From Lachnospiraceae bacterium (GTDB lineage Bacteria > Bacillota > Clostridia > Lachnospirales > Lachnospiraceae), in assembly GCA_017476665.1 (NCBI GenBank), contig JAFUZJ010000064.1, positions 34,455-98,454 on the forward strand: a stretch of 64,000 nt of DNA, in the 5' to 3' direction. Each line of letters opens with the position of its first letter. Position 1 is the first letter of the stretch. The translations under genes and the position numbers were made by a program. Shown here piece by piece: positions 26,865 through 34,315 of this stretch. The notes under the pieces were generated by a model. The model was not told where the DNA came from. It did not search any database and worked only from the letters and a program-made list of their open reading frames with translations.

Positions 26865-26894
26865 TTGATGTCAGAATGGCTGTTATTTTATAAT
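26865..26894 (+). promoter_or_regulatory. promoter of the Spo0A-like gene
   Basis: TTGATG (26865-26870), an 18-base spacer and TATAAT (26889-26894), 36 bases before the start codon. Confidence 0.65.
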
Positions 26895-26930
26895 GAATTG
26901 GTAAAATTTAGTATGGTCGGAGGTAGTTTT

Positions 26931-27461
26931 ATGGAACAGTTAAACATTACCGCTGCAAAGGATAATGAAAAAATATACAAAATTTTGGATAATCTGATGA
27001 ATGCCGACAAAGAATTCCAGATCATGATCACGGTACCCTCCGTGAAAAGCGGAGCGGACAAGGCTGTCAGGCAGACGATTCCGCGGGAGCCTGTCAAAAA
27101 GGGACCACAGCATAACCTGGAGCAGGATGTGACGAATATGATCCATGAGATCGGTGTGCCGGCGCACATCAAAGGCTACCAGTATCTGCGGGAGGCGATC
27201 ATGATGTCCGTGGAGGACGCGTCGATGATCAGTTCAATCACGAAGATCCTGTATCCCACCATTGCCAAAAGGTTCCAGACCACGCCCAGCCGCGTGGAGC
27301 GGGCGATCCGGCATGCCATTGAGGTGGCGTGGAGCAGAGGGCGCATGGAGACTTTGGACGCGCTGTTCGGCTACACGGTGGATATCGGCAAAGGAAAGCC
27401 CACAAATTCGGAGTTTATTGCACTGATCGCGGACCATATCCGGCTTTCCTACAAAGAATAG
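26931..27461 (+). CDS. Spo0A effector-domain protein without a receiver domain
   Basis: A 176-residue protein. Residues about 65-176 match the C-terminal DNA-binding domain of Spo0A, the master regulator of sporulation: [20 protein letters not shown] at its start, the recognition region [17 protein letters not shown], and the closing [18 protein letters not shown] full Spo0A has a phosphorylatable receiver of about 120 residues and totals about 260 residues. Here residues 1-60 are too short and carry no receiver motif (no DD pair, no phosphoacceptor Asp, no Lys). It therefore cannot be switched by the normal phosphorelay. ATG 26931 follows GGAGGT and the promoter at 26865. It could compete with Spo0A at 0A boxes or act constitutively (inference). 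Confidence 0.88.
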   Translation: MEQLNITAAKDNEKIYKILDNLMNADKEFQIMITVPSVKSGADKAVRQTIPREPVKKGPQHNLEQDVTNMIHEIGVPAHIKGYQYLREAIMMSVEDASMISSITKILYPTIAKRFQTTPSRVERAIRHAIEVAWSRGRMETLDALFGYTVDIGKGKPTNSEFIALIADHIRLSYKE

Positions 27462-27539
27462 GTGCAAGAATGAAAAAAACACTTTTCCAGTATGAGAAAA
27501 TAGTGTATAATTAGAGTATCTTACTTGGGAGGGTTTCAA

Positions 27540-28988
27540 ATGAAGAAAATATTATTTGCAGCATCAGAAGGGGTTCCTTTTATCAAAACGGGCGGTTTGG
27601 CAGATGTTGTGGGGTCTCTGCCTAAGTGTATTGATAAGGAATATTATGATGTGCGTGTATTTATCCCGAAGTATACCTGCATGAAGCAGGAGATGAAGGA
27701 TAAAATGCAGTATGTGACGCACTTTTACATGGATTTTAACTGGAAAAATGTGTATGTGGGCATCCTGGAGTCCGTTGTAGACGGAGTACATTATTATTTT
27801 ATTGACAATGAGTCCTATTTTGGCGGATTCAAACCTTACGGGGACGATCCCATCTGGGAGATCGAGAAGTACGCATTTTTCTGTAAGGCAGTGCTGTCGG
27901 CGCTTCCTGTGGTGGATTTCAGACCGGATCTGATCCACTGTCATGACTGGCAGACCGGATTGATCCCTGTTTACCTGAAAGAGCGGTTTCATGACGGAGA
28001 TTTCTATCGGGGGATAAAATCCGTTATCACGATCCATAATCTGAAGTTTCAGGGAAAGTGGAGTCCCAAGGATGTGCAGAGCATCACCGGGCTTCCCGCG
28101 TATTACTTCACGCCGGATAAGCTGGAGGCGTACAAGGACGCCAATCTGTTAAAGGGCGGCATCGTGTTTGCGGATGCGGTGACCACTGTGAGCGATACCT
28201 ATGCGGAGGAGATCAAAACGACCTTCTATGGCGAGGGACTGGACGGACTGCTTCGTGCCAGAAGCGGTGATCTGCGCGGTATTGTGAACGGAATTGATTA
28301 CGATGAGTTCAACCCTTCGACAGATAAATATATTGTCAAAACCTACGATGCGGTGAACTTCCGCAAGGAGAAGGTGAAGAATAAGCGTGCATTGCAGGAG
28401 GAACTGGGACTTCGCCAGGATGACCGGAAGATGATGATCGGCGTGGTTTCCCGACTGACGGATCAGAAGGGATTTGATCTGATCGCTTATGTGATGGATG
28501 AACTTTGTCAGGATGACGTTCAGCTGGTGGTACTGGGAACCGGCGAGGAGCGTTATGAGAATATGTTCCGTCATTTTGACTGGAAATACGGTGACAAGGT
28601 TTCGGCGAATATTTATTATTCGGAGGCATTGTCCCACAAGATCTATGCATCCTGTGACGCGTTCCTGATGCCTTCGCTGTTTGAGCCCTGCGGTCTGAGT
28701 CAGCTGATGGCGCTGCGTTACGGCACGGTGCCGATCGTGCGTGAGACCGGCGGTCTTAAGGATACGGTGCAGCCTTACAATGAATATGAAAGCACGGGTA
28801 CGGGTTTCTCGTTTGTGAATTACAATGCGCATGAGATGTTAAATACGATCCGGTACGCGGAGCAGGTTTACTATGACAGAAAACGTGAGTGGAACAAGAT
28901 TGTTGACCGGGCCATGGCGGCAGACTTCTCCTGGAGCGTATCTGCCAGAAAATATCAGGAGATGTACGACTGGTTGATCGGGTATTAA
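27540..28988 (+). CDS. glgA: glycogen synthase (ADP-glucose type)
   Basis: A 482-residue GT5 glucosyltransferase extending alpha-1,4-glucan from ADP-glucose. The N-terminal substrate motif KTGGLADVVGSLP starts at about residue 15. DLIHCHDWQTGLIPVY lies near 120, and the C-terminal catalytic region has PSLFEPCGLSQLMALRYGT followed by VRETGGLKDTV. Length and order match bacterial GlgA. ATG 27540 follows GGGAGGG. A TATAAT at 27506-27511 could be its -10. The stop is one base before the next start, so the flippase-like gene is probably translated in tandem. No other glg gene is here, but malQ is upstream in the window. Confidence 0.97.
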   Translation: MKKILFAASEGVPFIKTGGLADVVGSLPKCIDKEYYDVRVFIPKYTCMKQEMKDKMQYVTHFYMDFNWKNVYVGILESVVDGVHYYFIDNESYFGGFKPYGDDPIWEIEKYAFFCKAVLSALPVVDFRPDLIHCHDWQTGLIPVYLKERFHDGDFYRGIKSVITIHNLKFQGKWSPKDVQSITGLPAYYFTPDKLEAYKDANLLKGGIVFADAVTTVSDTYAEEIKTTFYGEGLDGLLRARSGDLRGIVNGIDYDEFNPSTDKYIVKTYDAVNFRKEKVKNKRALQEELGLRQDDRKMMIGVVSRLTDQKGFDLIAYVMDELCQDDVQLVVLGTGEERYENMFRHFDWKYGDKVSANIYYSEALSHKIYASCDAFLMPSLFEPCGLSQLMALRYGTVPIVRETGGLKDTVQPYNEYESTGTGFSFVNYNAHEMLNTIRYAEQVYYDRKREWNKIVDRAMAADFSWSVSARKYQEMYDWLIGY

Positions 28989-28989
28989 A

Positions 28990-30669
28990 ATGAAATTAGG
29001 AATCAAAATCTCGGAAGAGAAGCAAGACAATAATTTTGTCCTGCAGGCAGGCATCCTTGCTGCAGCAGGCATCATAAGCAGGATCATAGGGCTCCTTTAC
29101 AGGAGCCCTTTAACTGCTGTGATCGGCGTGCTGGGAATCGGATATTATCAGTCCGCTTATAAGATTTATACGATTGTGCTGCTGGTATCTTCCTACAGCA
29201 TACCGTCCGCCATTTCCAAGGTGATCGCGCAGAAGCTTGCCGTGAAGGAGTATCGGAATGCCCACAGGATTTTCAAGTGTGCGATGGCTTATGTGCTGGT
29301 TGTGGGCGGTGTGGCCAGCCTGTTATTGTTCTTCGGTGCAAACTGGTTTCTGGAGGAACAGGCGGCGGCTTCCGTGTTGAAGGTGTTTGCACCCACGATT
29401 TTTATTTACGGGATATTGGGTGTGCTGCGCGGGTATTTTCAGGCACACAGAAGTATGGTACAGACCTCCGTGTCCCAGGTGCTGGAGCAGATTGCCAATG
29501 CGGTGGTGAGTGTGGGGGCGGCTGTTTTTTTGATCCGGCATATGATCGGTACGCTGGACATGCCCACGGATGAGGCGTTGAAGATCAGACGTGCCACCTT
29601 CGGTGCCATGGGAAGTGCCCTGGGAACCGGGGCAGGTGTGTTTGTGGCGTTATTGTTTGTAGCGGCAGTGTATGGGATCAACCGGAAGCTGATCTTAAAG
29701 CGGATTGCCAATGACAGGCATGACAGAACGGAGTCCTATGGCATGATCGTGAAAACCATCACTTTGATCGTGACGCCGTTTATCTTAAGCACGGCGATCT
29801 ACAATCTCAGTGATGTGGTAAATGCGAAGATGTATACGGAGTGGATCCCCGGAGTCCTGGGGACCGACAGGACAGCTGCTTATACGGATTTTGGCGTATT
29901 TTCCGGTCTGGCGCAGACCATTGCCCAGATTCCCATCGCCTTTGCATCGGCCATGGCGTCCGCGGTGATCCCGTCGGTGGCTTCCTACATTGTGTCGGGC
30001 AAGCTGGAGGAGGCGAAGGAGAAGATCGGGGTGGCTGTGAAGAGTACGATGGTGATCTCGATTCCGTCGGCGGTGGGGCTCTTTGTGTTGGCGAAGCCGG
30101 TTACAGCGCTGCTGTTTCCGTCCCAGTTGGATGAAACCCTGACACAGGCCGGCTTTTTGCTGATGACACTGGCTTTGTCCGTGGTGTTTTACGCGTTGTC
30201 TACGCTGAACAGTTCTGTTTTGCAGGGACTGGGAAAAGTGAATACGCCTATCGTCAATGCGGCCATTGCGCTGGCAATCCAGACGGCGGCGGTGTATGGA
30301 CTTTTGCGCTATACAGGTTTGGATCTTTACAGCATGGCGATCGCTAACACACTGTATTCCGGCATGATGTGTGTGCTGAATCAGTGGGCGGTGAGACGTG
30401 CCATCGGCTATCAACAGGAATATCAGAAGACATTTGGCGTTCCGGCACTGGCAGCGCTGCTCATGGGCGTGGTGGCTTTCGGTATCTATGAGGGGCTGCG
30501 CCTGGCAGGACTGTCCATGCGGATTGCAGTGCTGCCTGCGGTGGCGGTGGCAGTGGTGGTGTACTTTGTGGCGATGTTAAAATTCGGCGGACTGGACGAG
30601 CAGGAGCTTCTGGGCTTCCCGAAAGGGCATCTGTTAGTGAAGGTGGCGAAGAAGTGCAGGCTGATGTAG
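28990..30669 (+). CDS. polysaccharide transporter / lipid flippase (SpoVB/MurJ-like, MOP superfamily)
   Basis: A 559-residue integral membrane protein with about 14 helices. The N-terminal signature (LAAAGIISRIIGLLYRSPL, then GYYQSAYKIYTIVLLVSSY) is that of the PST/SpoVB branch of the MOP exporter superfamily. Members flip lipid-linked peptidoglycan or polysaccharide precursors. SpoVB itself is needed for spore cortex in Bacillus, and relatives also serve as vegetative lipid II flippases. No domain is missing. It starts one base after glgA and shares its transcript; why glycogen synthase and a flippase are coupled is not evident from sequence. Confidence 0.9.
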   Translation: MKLGIKISEEKQDNNFVLQAGILAAAGIISRIIGLLYRSPLTAVIGVLGIGYYQSAYKIYTIVLLVSSYSIPSAISKVIAQKLAVKEYRNAHRIFKCAMAYVLVVGGVASLLLFFGANWFLEEQAAASVLKVFAPTIFIYGILGVLRGYFQAHRSMVQTSVSQVLEQIANAVVSVGAAVFLIRHMIGTLDMPTDEALKIRRATFGAMGSALGTGAGVFVALLFVAAVYGINRKLILKRIANDRHDRTESYGMIVKTITLIVTPFILSTAIYNLSDVVNAKMYTEWIPGVLGTDRTAAYTDFGVFSGLAQTIAQIPIAFASAMASAVIPSVASYIVSGKLEEAKEKIGVAVKSTMVISIPSAVGLFVLAKPVTALLFPSQLDETLTQAGFLLMTLALSVVFYALSTLNSSVLQGLGKVNTPIVNAAIALAIQTAAVYGLLRYTGLDLYSMAIANTLYSGMMCVLNQWAVRRAIGYQQEYQKTFGVPALAALLMGVVAFGIYEGLRLAGLSMRIAVLPAVAVAVVVYFVAMLKFGGLDEQELLGFPKGHLLVKVAKKCRLM

Positions 30670-30694
30670 TGCGCTGGCATGGAGGTATCTTGAC

Positions 30695-31891
30695 TTGGGC
30701 GGTATCATGGAAAACCTTGAAAGAATGGCAGGAGGTTTGCCGAAAAAGAGTGTATTCATGGTCATGGTGCTTTTGTTCACACTGACGGGCTGCGGTCTCT
30801 CTGGGGGAAAGCACCACGATGAGGATGTCAGCCTTCGGATCGTGAAATCCGGTATGAAAATAGAGGATATGGGATATGATCCGGATTTAAAAAATTTTGG
30901 ACGGGTTGTAGGCGGAGAGATTTATAAATTCACCATTCCTGTTGAGATTTCCGGAACCTTTAAGCATGACACAACGATCCCCATCTATTACTATTTTGAC
31001 GGGGAGCATAATATTAATGAAATTCAAAAATCTGTATCAAATTTTGCGTATGACGGAGGGCTTACCCCGTATTTTAAGGGAGAAATTAAGATCAAAGAAG
31101 GCGCGACAGGTACCATATATTTTGAGGGGATAACAGATGGTGAACTGCACAGTCAGGATGCGGCGTCTTATGATCATGCGTGGGCAGCAATCGAATATGA
31201 TGATGGGTTTGTCCCGGATAACTACGCAGGAATCATGAACCCCTTCTATGATGCATCAAAGGATATTTTTCATGCCGAAGAAAATTATAAAAAAAGAAGA
31301 ATAATAGAACCTCAGACCGTCGAAGGAAATGTTATGATTGATGAGAGCAGCGTCAAGATCGAGAAATCTTATGTTGGCGAAGAACCCGGCAACCCACAGC
31401 ATTATACGGTTTCGGTTACTATAAGGAATGACGTTGACGATCCGGTCTCAACGGATGATCTGTGGATTGCATGTGATTATGACCTGGAGAGTCCGGTTTA
31501 TACCCATGACTGCATGGATTCATTGGCTTCAAGTATGTGGTTTACGAAAGGATTTTATCTGGACTCGACTGTCATTCAGAAAAGCATTACGCAGGAGGAA
31601 GACAGTATCACTGTAGCATTCGATATGTATAACAGATATGTTACAGAGAATAAGACGAAGCTGGGAAGTGACCTTGACTGGTTCTTCTGTTTCTGGATAT
31701 CGATATGTCTTGATGATGATAATCCCAACGATAACTATGTAATTGTTCCCAATCCTTTTTATGACGAGAGTCATCTTGAAGATTTACAGTGGAATACAAG
31801 TATATATGATGGTTATACTTGGGGTAGCGCATGGAATGCCTATTGGAGAGAAAAACGGAATGCAGACGCAAATACTTATCGTGGAGGATGA
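30695..31891 (+). CDS. hypothetical lipoprotein upstream of a two-component system
   Basis: A 398-residue lipoprotein of unknown family. The start is probably TTG 30695, since GGAGGT is eight bases upstream (30681-30686); ATG 30707 is in frame but has no close ribosome binding site. After a basic region the hydrophobic core VFMVMVLLFTLT leads to the lipobox LTGC. The exported part has two related halves, each ending in a similar phrase (GIMNPFYDASKD near 185, VPNPFYDESHL near 353), which suggests an internal duplication of an extracellular beta-rich domain. The end overlaps the response-regulator start by 32 bases. It may present or sense a ligand for the adjacent kinase (inference). Confidence 0.75.
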   Translation: MGGIMENLERMAGGLPKKSVFMVMVLLFTLTGCGLSGGKHHDEDVSLRIVKSGMKIEDMGYDPDLKNFGRVVGGEIYKFTIPVEISGTFKHDTTIPIYYYFDGEHNINEIQKSVSNFAYDGGLTPYFKGEIKIKEGATGTIYFEGITDGELHSQDAASYDHAWAAIEYDDGFVPDNYAGIMNPFYDASKDIFHAEENYKKRRIIEPQTVEGNVMIDESSVKIEKSYVGEEPGNPQHYTVSVTIRNDVDDPVSTDDLWIACDYDLESPVYTHDCMDSLASSMWFTKGFYLDSTVIQKSITQEEDSITVAFDMYNRYVTENKTKLGSDLDWFFCFWISICLDDDNPNDNYVIVPNPFYDESHLEDLQWNTSIYDGYTWGSAWNAYWREKRNADANTYRGG

Positions 31892-32585
31892 CCATGAACT
31901 GAATAAAGGGCTATGTAAAGCACTGCATACAGATGGACGGCAGACGGTCTCCTGTCACAGCATTTCAGAGGCAAGGCAGCAGATGGGTTGTATGGTTCCG
32001 GATCTGCTGCTTTTGGACATTAATCTGCCGGATGGAAGCGGATTGTACTTTTTGCAGGAAATAAAAGTGCAATTTCCGCAGCTCCCGGTCGTTATGCTTA
32101 CTGCCAATGATACGGATTCTGATATTGTGGAAGGGTTGCAGAAGGGGGCGGACGATTATATCACGAAGCCTTTTTCTTTATCTGTTCTGCGGGCAAGGAT
32201 TGAGACCCAGCTGCGGAGGACAAAGATAGGGATGTTGTCGGAATCCCGGCAGGATGGGGAGCCGGGAGAAAGTCTGGCCTCAGATATTTATCGGATCGGT
32301 GACTATGTTTTTGATTTTCCCCGGATGATCTTTACGGTGGCGGGGCAGGCGGTAGAACTCTCCAAGACCGAGCAGAAAGCACTGCGCATTTTAGTGGAAA
32401 ACAGAGGACTTACGGTGGACAGGGAGCGGATGATCGATCTGATCTGGACGGACGGCGCGGAATTTGTGGAGGACAATGCGTTGTCAGTCACGGTGAAACG
32501 GCTGCGGGACAAGCTGAATGCAGGGCAATACATCAAAACGGTATATGGTGTCGGATACACGTGGGAGAAGACAGAAAATCAATGA
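31860..32585 (+). CDS. OmpR-family response regulator
   Basis: A 241-residue regulator. The N-terminal receiver has the acidic pair in ILIVEDDHEL, the phosphoacceptor Asp in DLLLLDINLPDGSG, the Thr in VVMLTAND and the Lys in DDYITKPFS. The C-terminal winged helix (about 145-240) has KTEQKALRILVENRG and the recognition helix region DNALSVTVKRLRDKL. ATG 31860 lies within the end of the lipoprotein gene; upstream in-frame codons are only overlap. The stop overlaps the kinase start (ATGA). Its target is probably the ABC exporter promoter downstream, where a TnACA-N4-TGTnA dyad occurs. Confidence 0.95.
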   Translation: MQTQILIVEDDHELNKGLCKALHTDGRQTVSCHSISEARQQMGCMVPDLLLLDINLPDGSGLYFLQEIKVQFPQLPVVMLTANDTDSDIVEGLQKGADDYITKPFSLSVLRARIETQLRRTKIGMLSESRQDGEPGESLASDIYRIGDYVFDFPRMIFTVAGQAVELSKTEQKALRILVENRGLTVDRERMIDLIWTDGAEFVEDNALSVTVKRLRDKLNAGQYIKTVYGVGYTWEKTENQ

Positions 32586-33493
32586 ATGGCATAATCATAG
32601 GAATATCGTTTTTAATGGTCTGTGGAGCGGGATTTGTCCTATGGATTGGGTTCCGGCGCATCAGAAAGACCTTTGACACATTGGAAGACATGGCAGATCG
32701 CGCAGGCGCGGGAGAGGATATCTTGGAGGTCTATGATGAGAGCAGACTGTCCGCGCTGGAGACAAAGTATGCCCATTTGCTTTCCGCATCGGCAATCTCC
32801 GCCCGTAATGTGGAGGCGGAAAAGGACAAGATCAAGACGCTCATCTCAGATATTTCCCATCAGACCAAAACACCCATCGCCAATCTGCTCTTATACAGTG
32901 AATTACTTGCGGAAGAGGAGCTTCCCGCGTCTGCCCGGGAAAATGCGGCTGCGATACAGAAACAGACGGAGAAACTGCGGTTTCTGATCGATGCGTTGGT
33001 GAAGCTGTCACGGCTGGAGAACGGTATTTTGCAGCTGTGCCTCAAACAGGAGCCGGTGCAGCCAATGTTACAGGAGATTTGCGCCTCCTATAGGAAAAAA
33101 GCCATGGCAAAGGGGCTGTTGCTGATTCTGGAAGAAAAAGCGGGAACGGGTGCGACGGCGCTCTTTGATCCGAAGTGGACTGCGGAGGCAATCGGCAATC
33201 TGGTGGACAATGCCATCAAATATACGGATCGGGGCAGTGTGGCGATTTCGGTTTCCGCATATGAGATGTTCCTGCGGATCGATGTGAAGGATAGCGGAAT
33301 CGGCATTTCCGAGGAGGATCAGGCAAAGATCTTTGCCCGGTTTTACCGCTCTCAGACGGTTCAGGACGAGGAGGGAGTCGGTGTGGGGCTGTATTTGGTG
33401 CGGGAGATTTTATCTGCGGAAGGCGGCTATATCAAGGTGAAGTCTAAGCCGGGGGAAGGTTCGATATTTTCGGTATTTTTGCCCAGGGAATGA
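32582..33493 (+). CDS. sensor histidine kinase with a single membrane helix
   Basis: A 303-residue kinase. One N-terminal membrane helix (about 4-25) is followed directly by a signalling coiled coil and the HisKA box ISDISHQTKTPIANL with phosphoacceptor His93. The HATPase has the N-box IGNLVDNAIKYTD, the G1 box VKDSGIGISEEDQ and the G2 box GVGVGLYLVREIL. There is no extracellular sensory domain, so the input must come through the membrane or a partner, as in kinases that sense flux through an ABC exporter. The start could also be GTG 32561; ATG 32582 is preferred for its ATGA overlap with the regulator. Confidence 0.94.
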   Translation: MNGIIIGISFLMVCGAGFVLWIGFRRIRKTFDTLEDMADRAGAGEDILEVYDESRLSALETKYAHLLSASAISARNVEAEKDKIKTLISDISHQTKTPIANLLLYSELLAEEELPASARENAAAIQKQTEKLRFLIDALVKLSRLENGILQLCLKQEPVQPMLQEICASYRKKAMAKGLLLILEEKAGTGATALFDPKWTAEAIGNLVDNAIKYTDRGSVAISVSAYEMFLRIDVKDSGIGISEEDQAKIFARFYRSQTVQDEEGVGVGLYLVREILSAEGGYIKVKSKPGEGSIFSVFLPRE

Positions 33494-33510
33494 GACAAAA
33501 TTCTAAAATC

Positions 33511-33524
33511 TTACAAAACTGTCA
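33511..33524. promoter_or_regulatory. candidate response-regulator operator before the ABC exporter
   Basis: TTACA-AAAC-TGTCA is a TnACA-N4-TGTnA dyad, the form described for regulators of antimicrobial-peptide exporters (BceR-like). It lies 80 bases before the exporter ATPase start. Confidence 0.45.
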
Positions 33525-33604
33525 TAATTTCTTTTTTATTTTGAAAGAATCTGGAAAGAATCCCGTGATATGATAGGTATAACTTGAATACGGAGGGATT
33601 TGTC

Positions 33605-34315
33605 TTGGAAATTTTACGCGCAGTTGATTTAAAGAAAGTATACGGAAAAGGAGAAAACGCGGTGCATGCCCTGCGGGGCGTGAACATTTCAGTGGAACAG
33701 GGAGAGTTCGTGGCTGTGGTGGGTACCTCAGGAAGCGGTAAATCCACGCTGCTGCATATGCTGGGCGGGCTGGATCGACCCACATCCGGAAAGGTGTTTG
33801 TGGACGGGGAGGATATTTTTGCATTGAAAGAGGAGGCACTGACCATTTTCCGCAGGCGCAAGATTGGTTTTGTCTTTCAGGCGTATAATCTGGTGCCCAC
33901 ATTGAATGTGTATGAAAATATTGTGCTGCCGATCGAACTGGACGGCGCAAAGCCTGATGGAAAGTTTGTGGAGCAGGTGATCGATACCCTTGGTTTGCAG
34001 GCGAGGACGGGGGCCATGCCCAATGAGCTTTCCGGCGGACAGCAGCAGAGAGTGGCGATTGCCAGAGCTCTGGCGTCGAAGCCCGCGATCATTCTGGCAG
34101 ACGAACCCACAGGCAACCTGGACAGCAAGACCAGCCAGGATGTACTGGGGCTTTTAAAGGTGACGGGACAGAAGTTTGCCCAGACCATCGTGATGATCAC
34201 CCACAATGAGGAAGCGGCGCAGATGACAGACCGGATCGTGCGGATCGAGGACGGGCAGATTTCGGGAGGACGCACAGGAGAAACACATATCACAGATCGG
34301 GAGGTGCAGGCATGA
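33605..34315 (+). CDS. ABC exporter ATP-binding protein (MacB/BceA type)
   Basis: A 236-residue ATPase of the LolD/MacB/BceA class. Walker A is VGTSGSGKSTLLHMLGGLD, the Q-loop follows in FVFQAYNLVPTL, the signature is [15 protein letters not shown], and Walker B is IILADEPTGNLDS. The GNLD ending and the LGGLDRP phrase are characteristic of exporters paired with FtsX-type permeases. The start is most likely TTG 33605, with GGAGGG seven bases upstream (33592-33597); TTG 33584 lies upstream of that site. The stop overlaps the permease start (ATGA). It forms one exporter with the next gene, under the upstream two-component system. Confidence 0.95.
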   Translation: MEILRAVDLKKVYGKGENAVHALRGVNISVEQGEFVAVVGTSGSGKSTLLHMLGGLDRPTSGKVFVDGEDIFALKEEALTIFRRRKIGFVFQAYNLVPTLNVYENIVLPIELDGAKPDGKFVEQVIDTLGLQARTGAMPNELSGGQQQRVAIARALASKPAIILADEPTGNLDSKTSQDVLGLLKVTGQKFAQTIVMITHNEEAAQMTDRIVRIEDGQISGGRTGETHITDREVQA

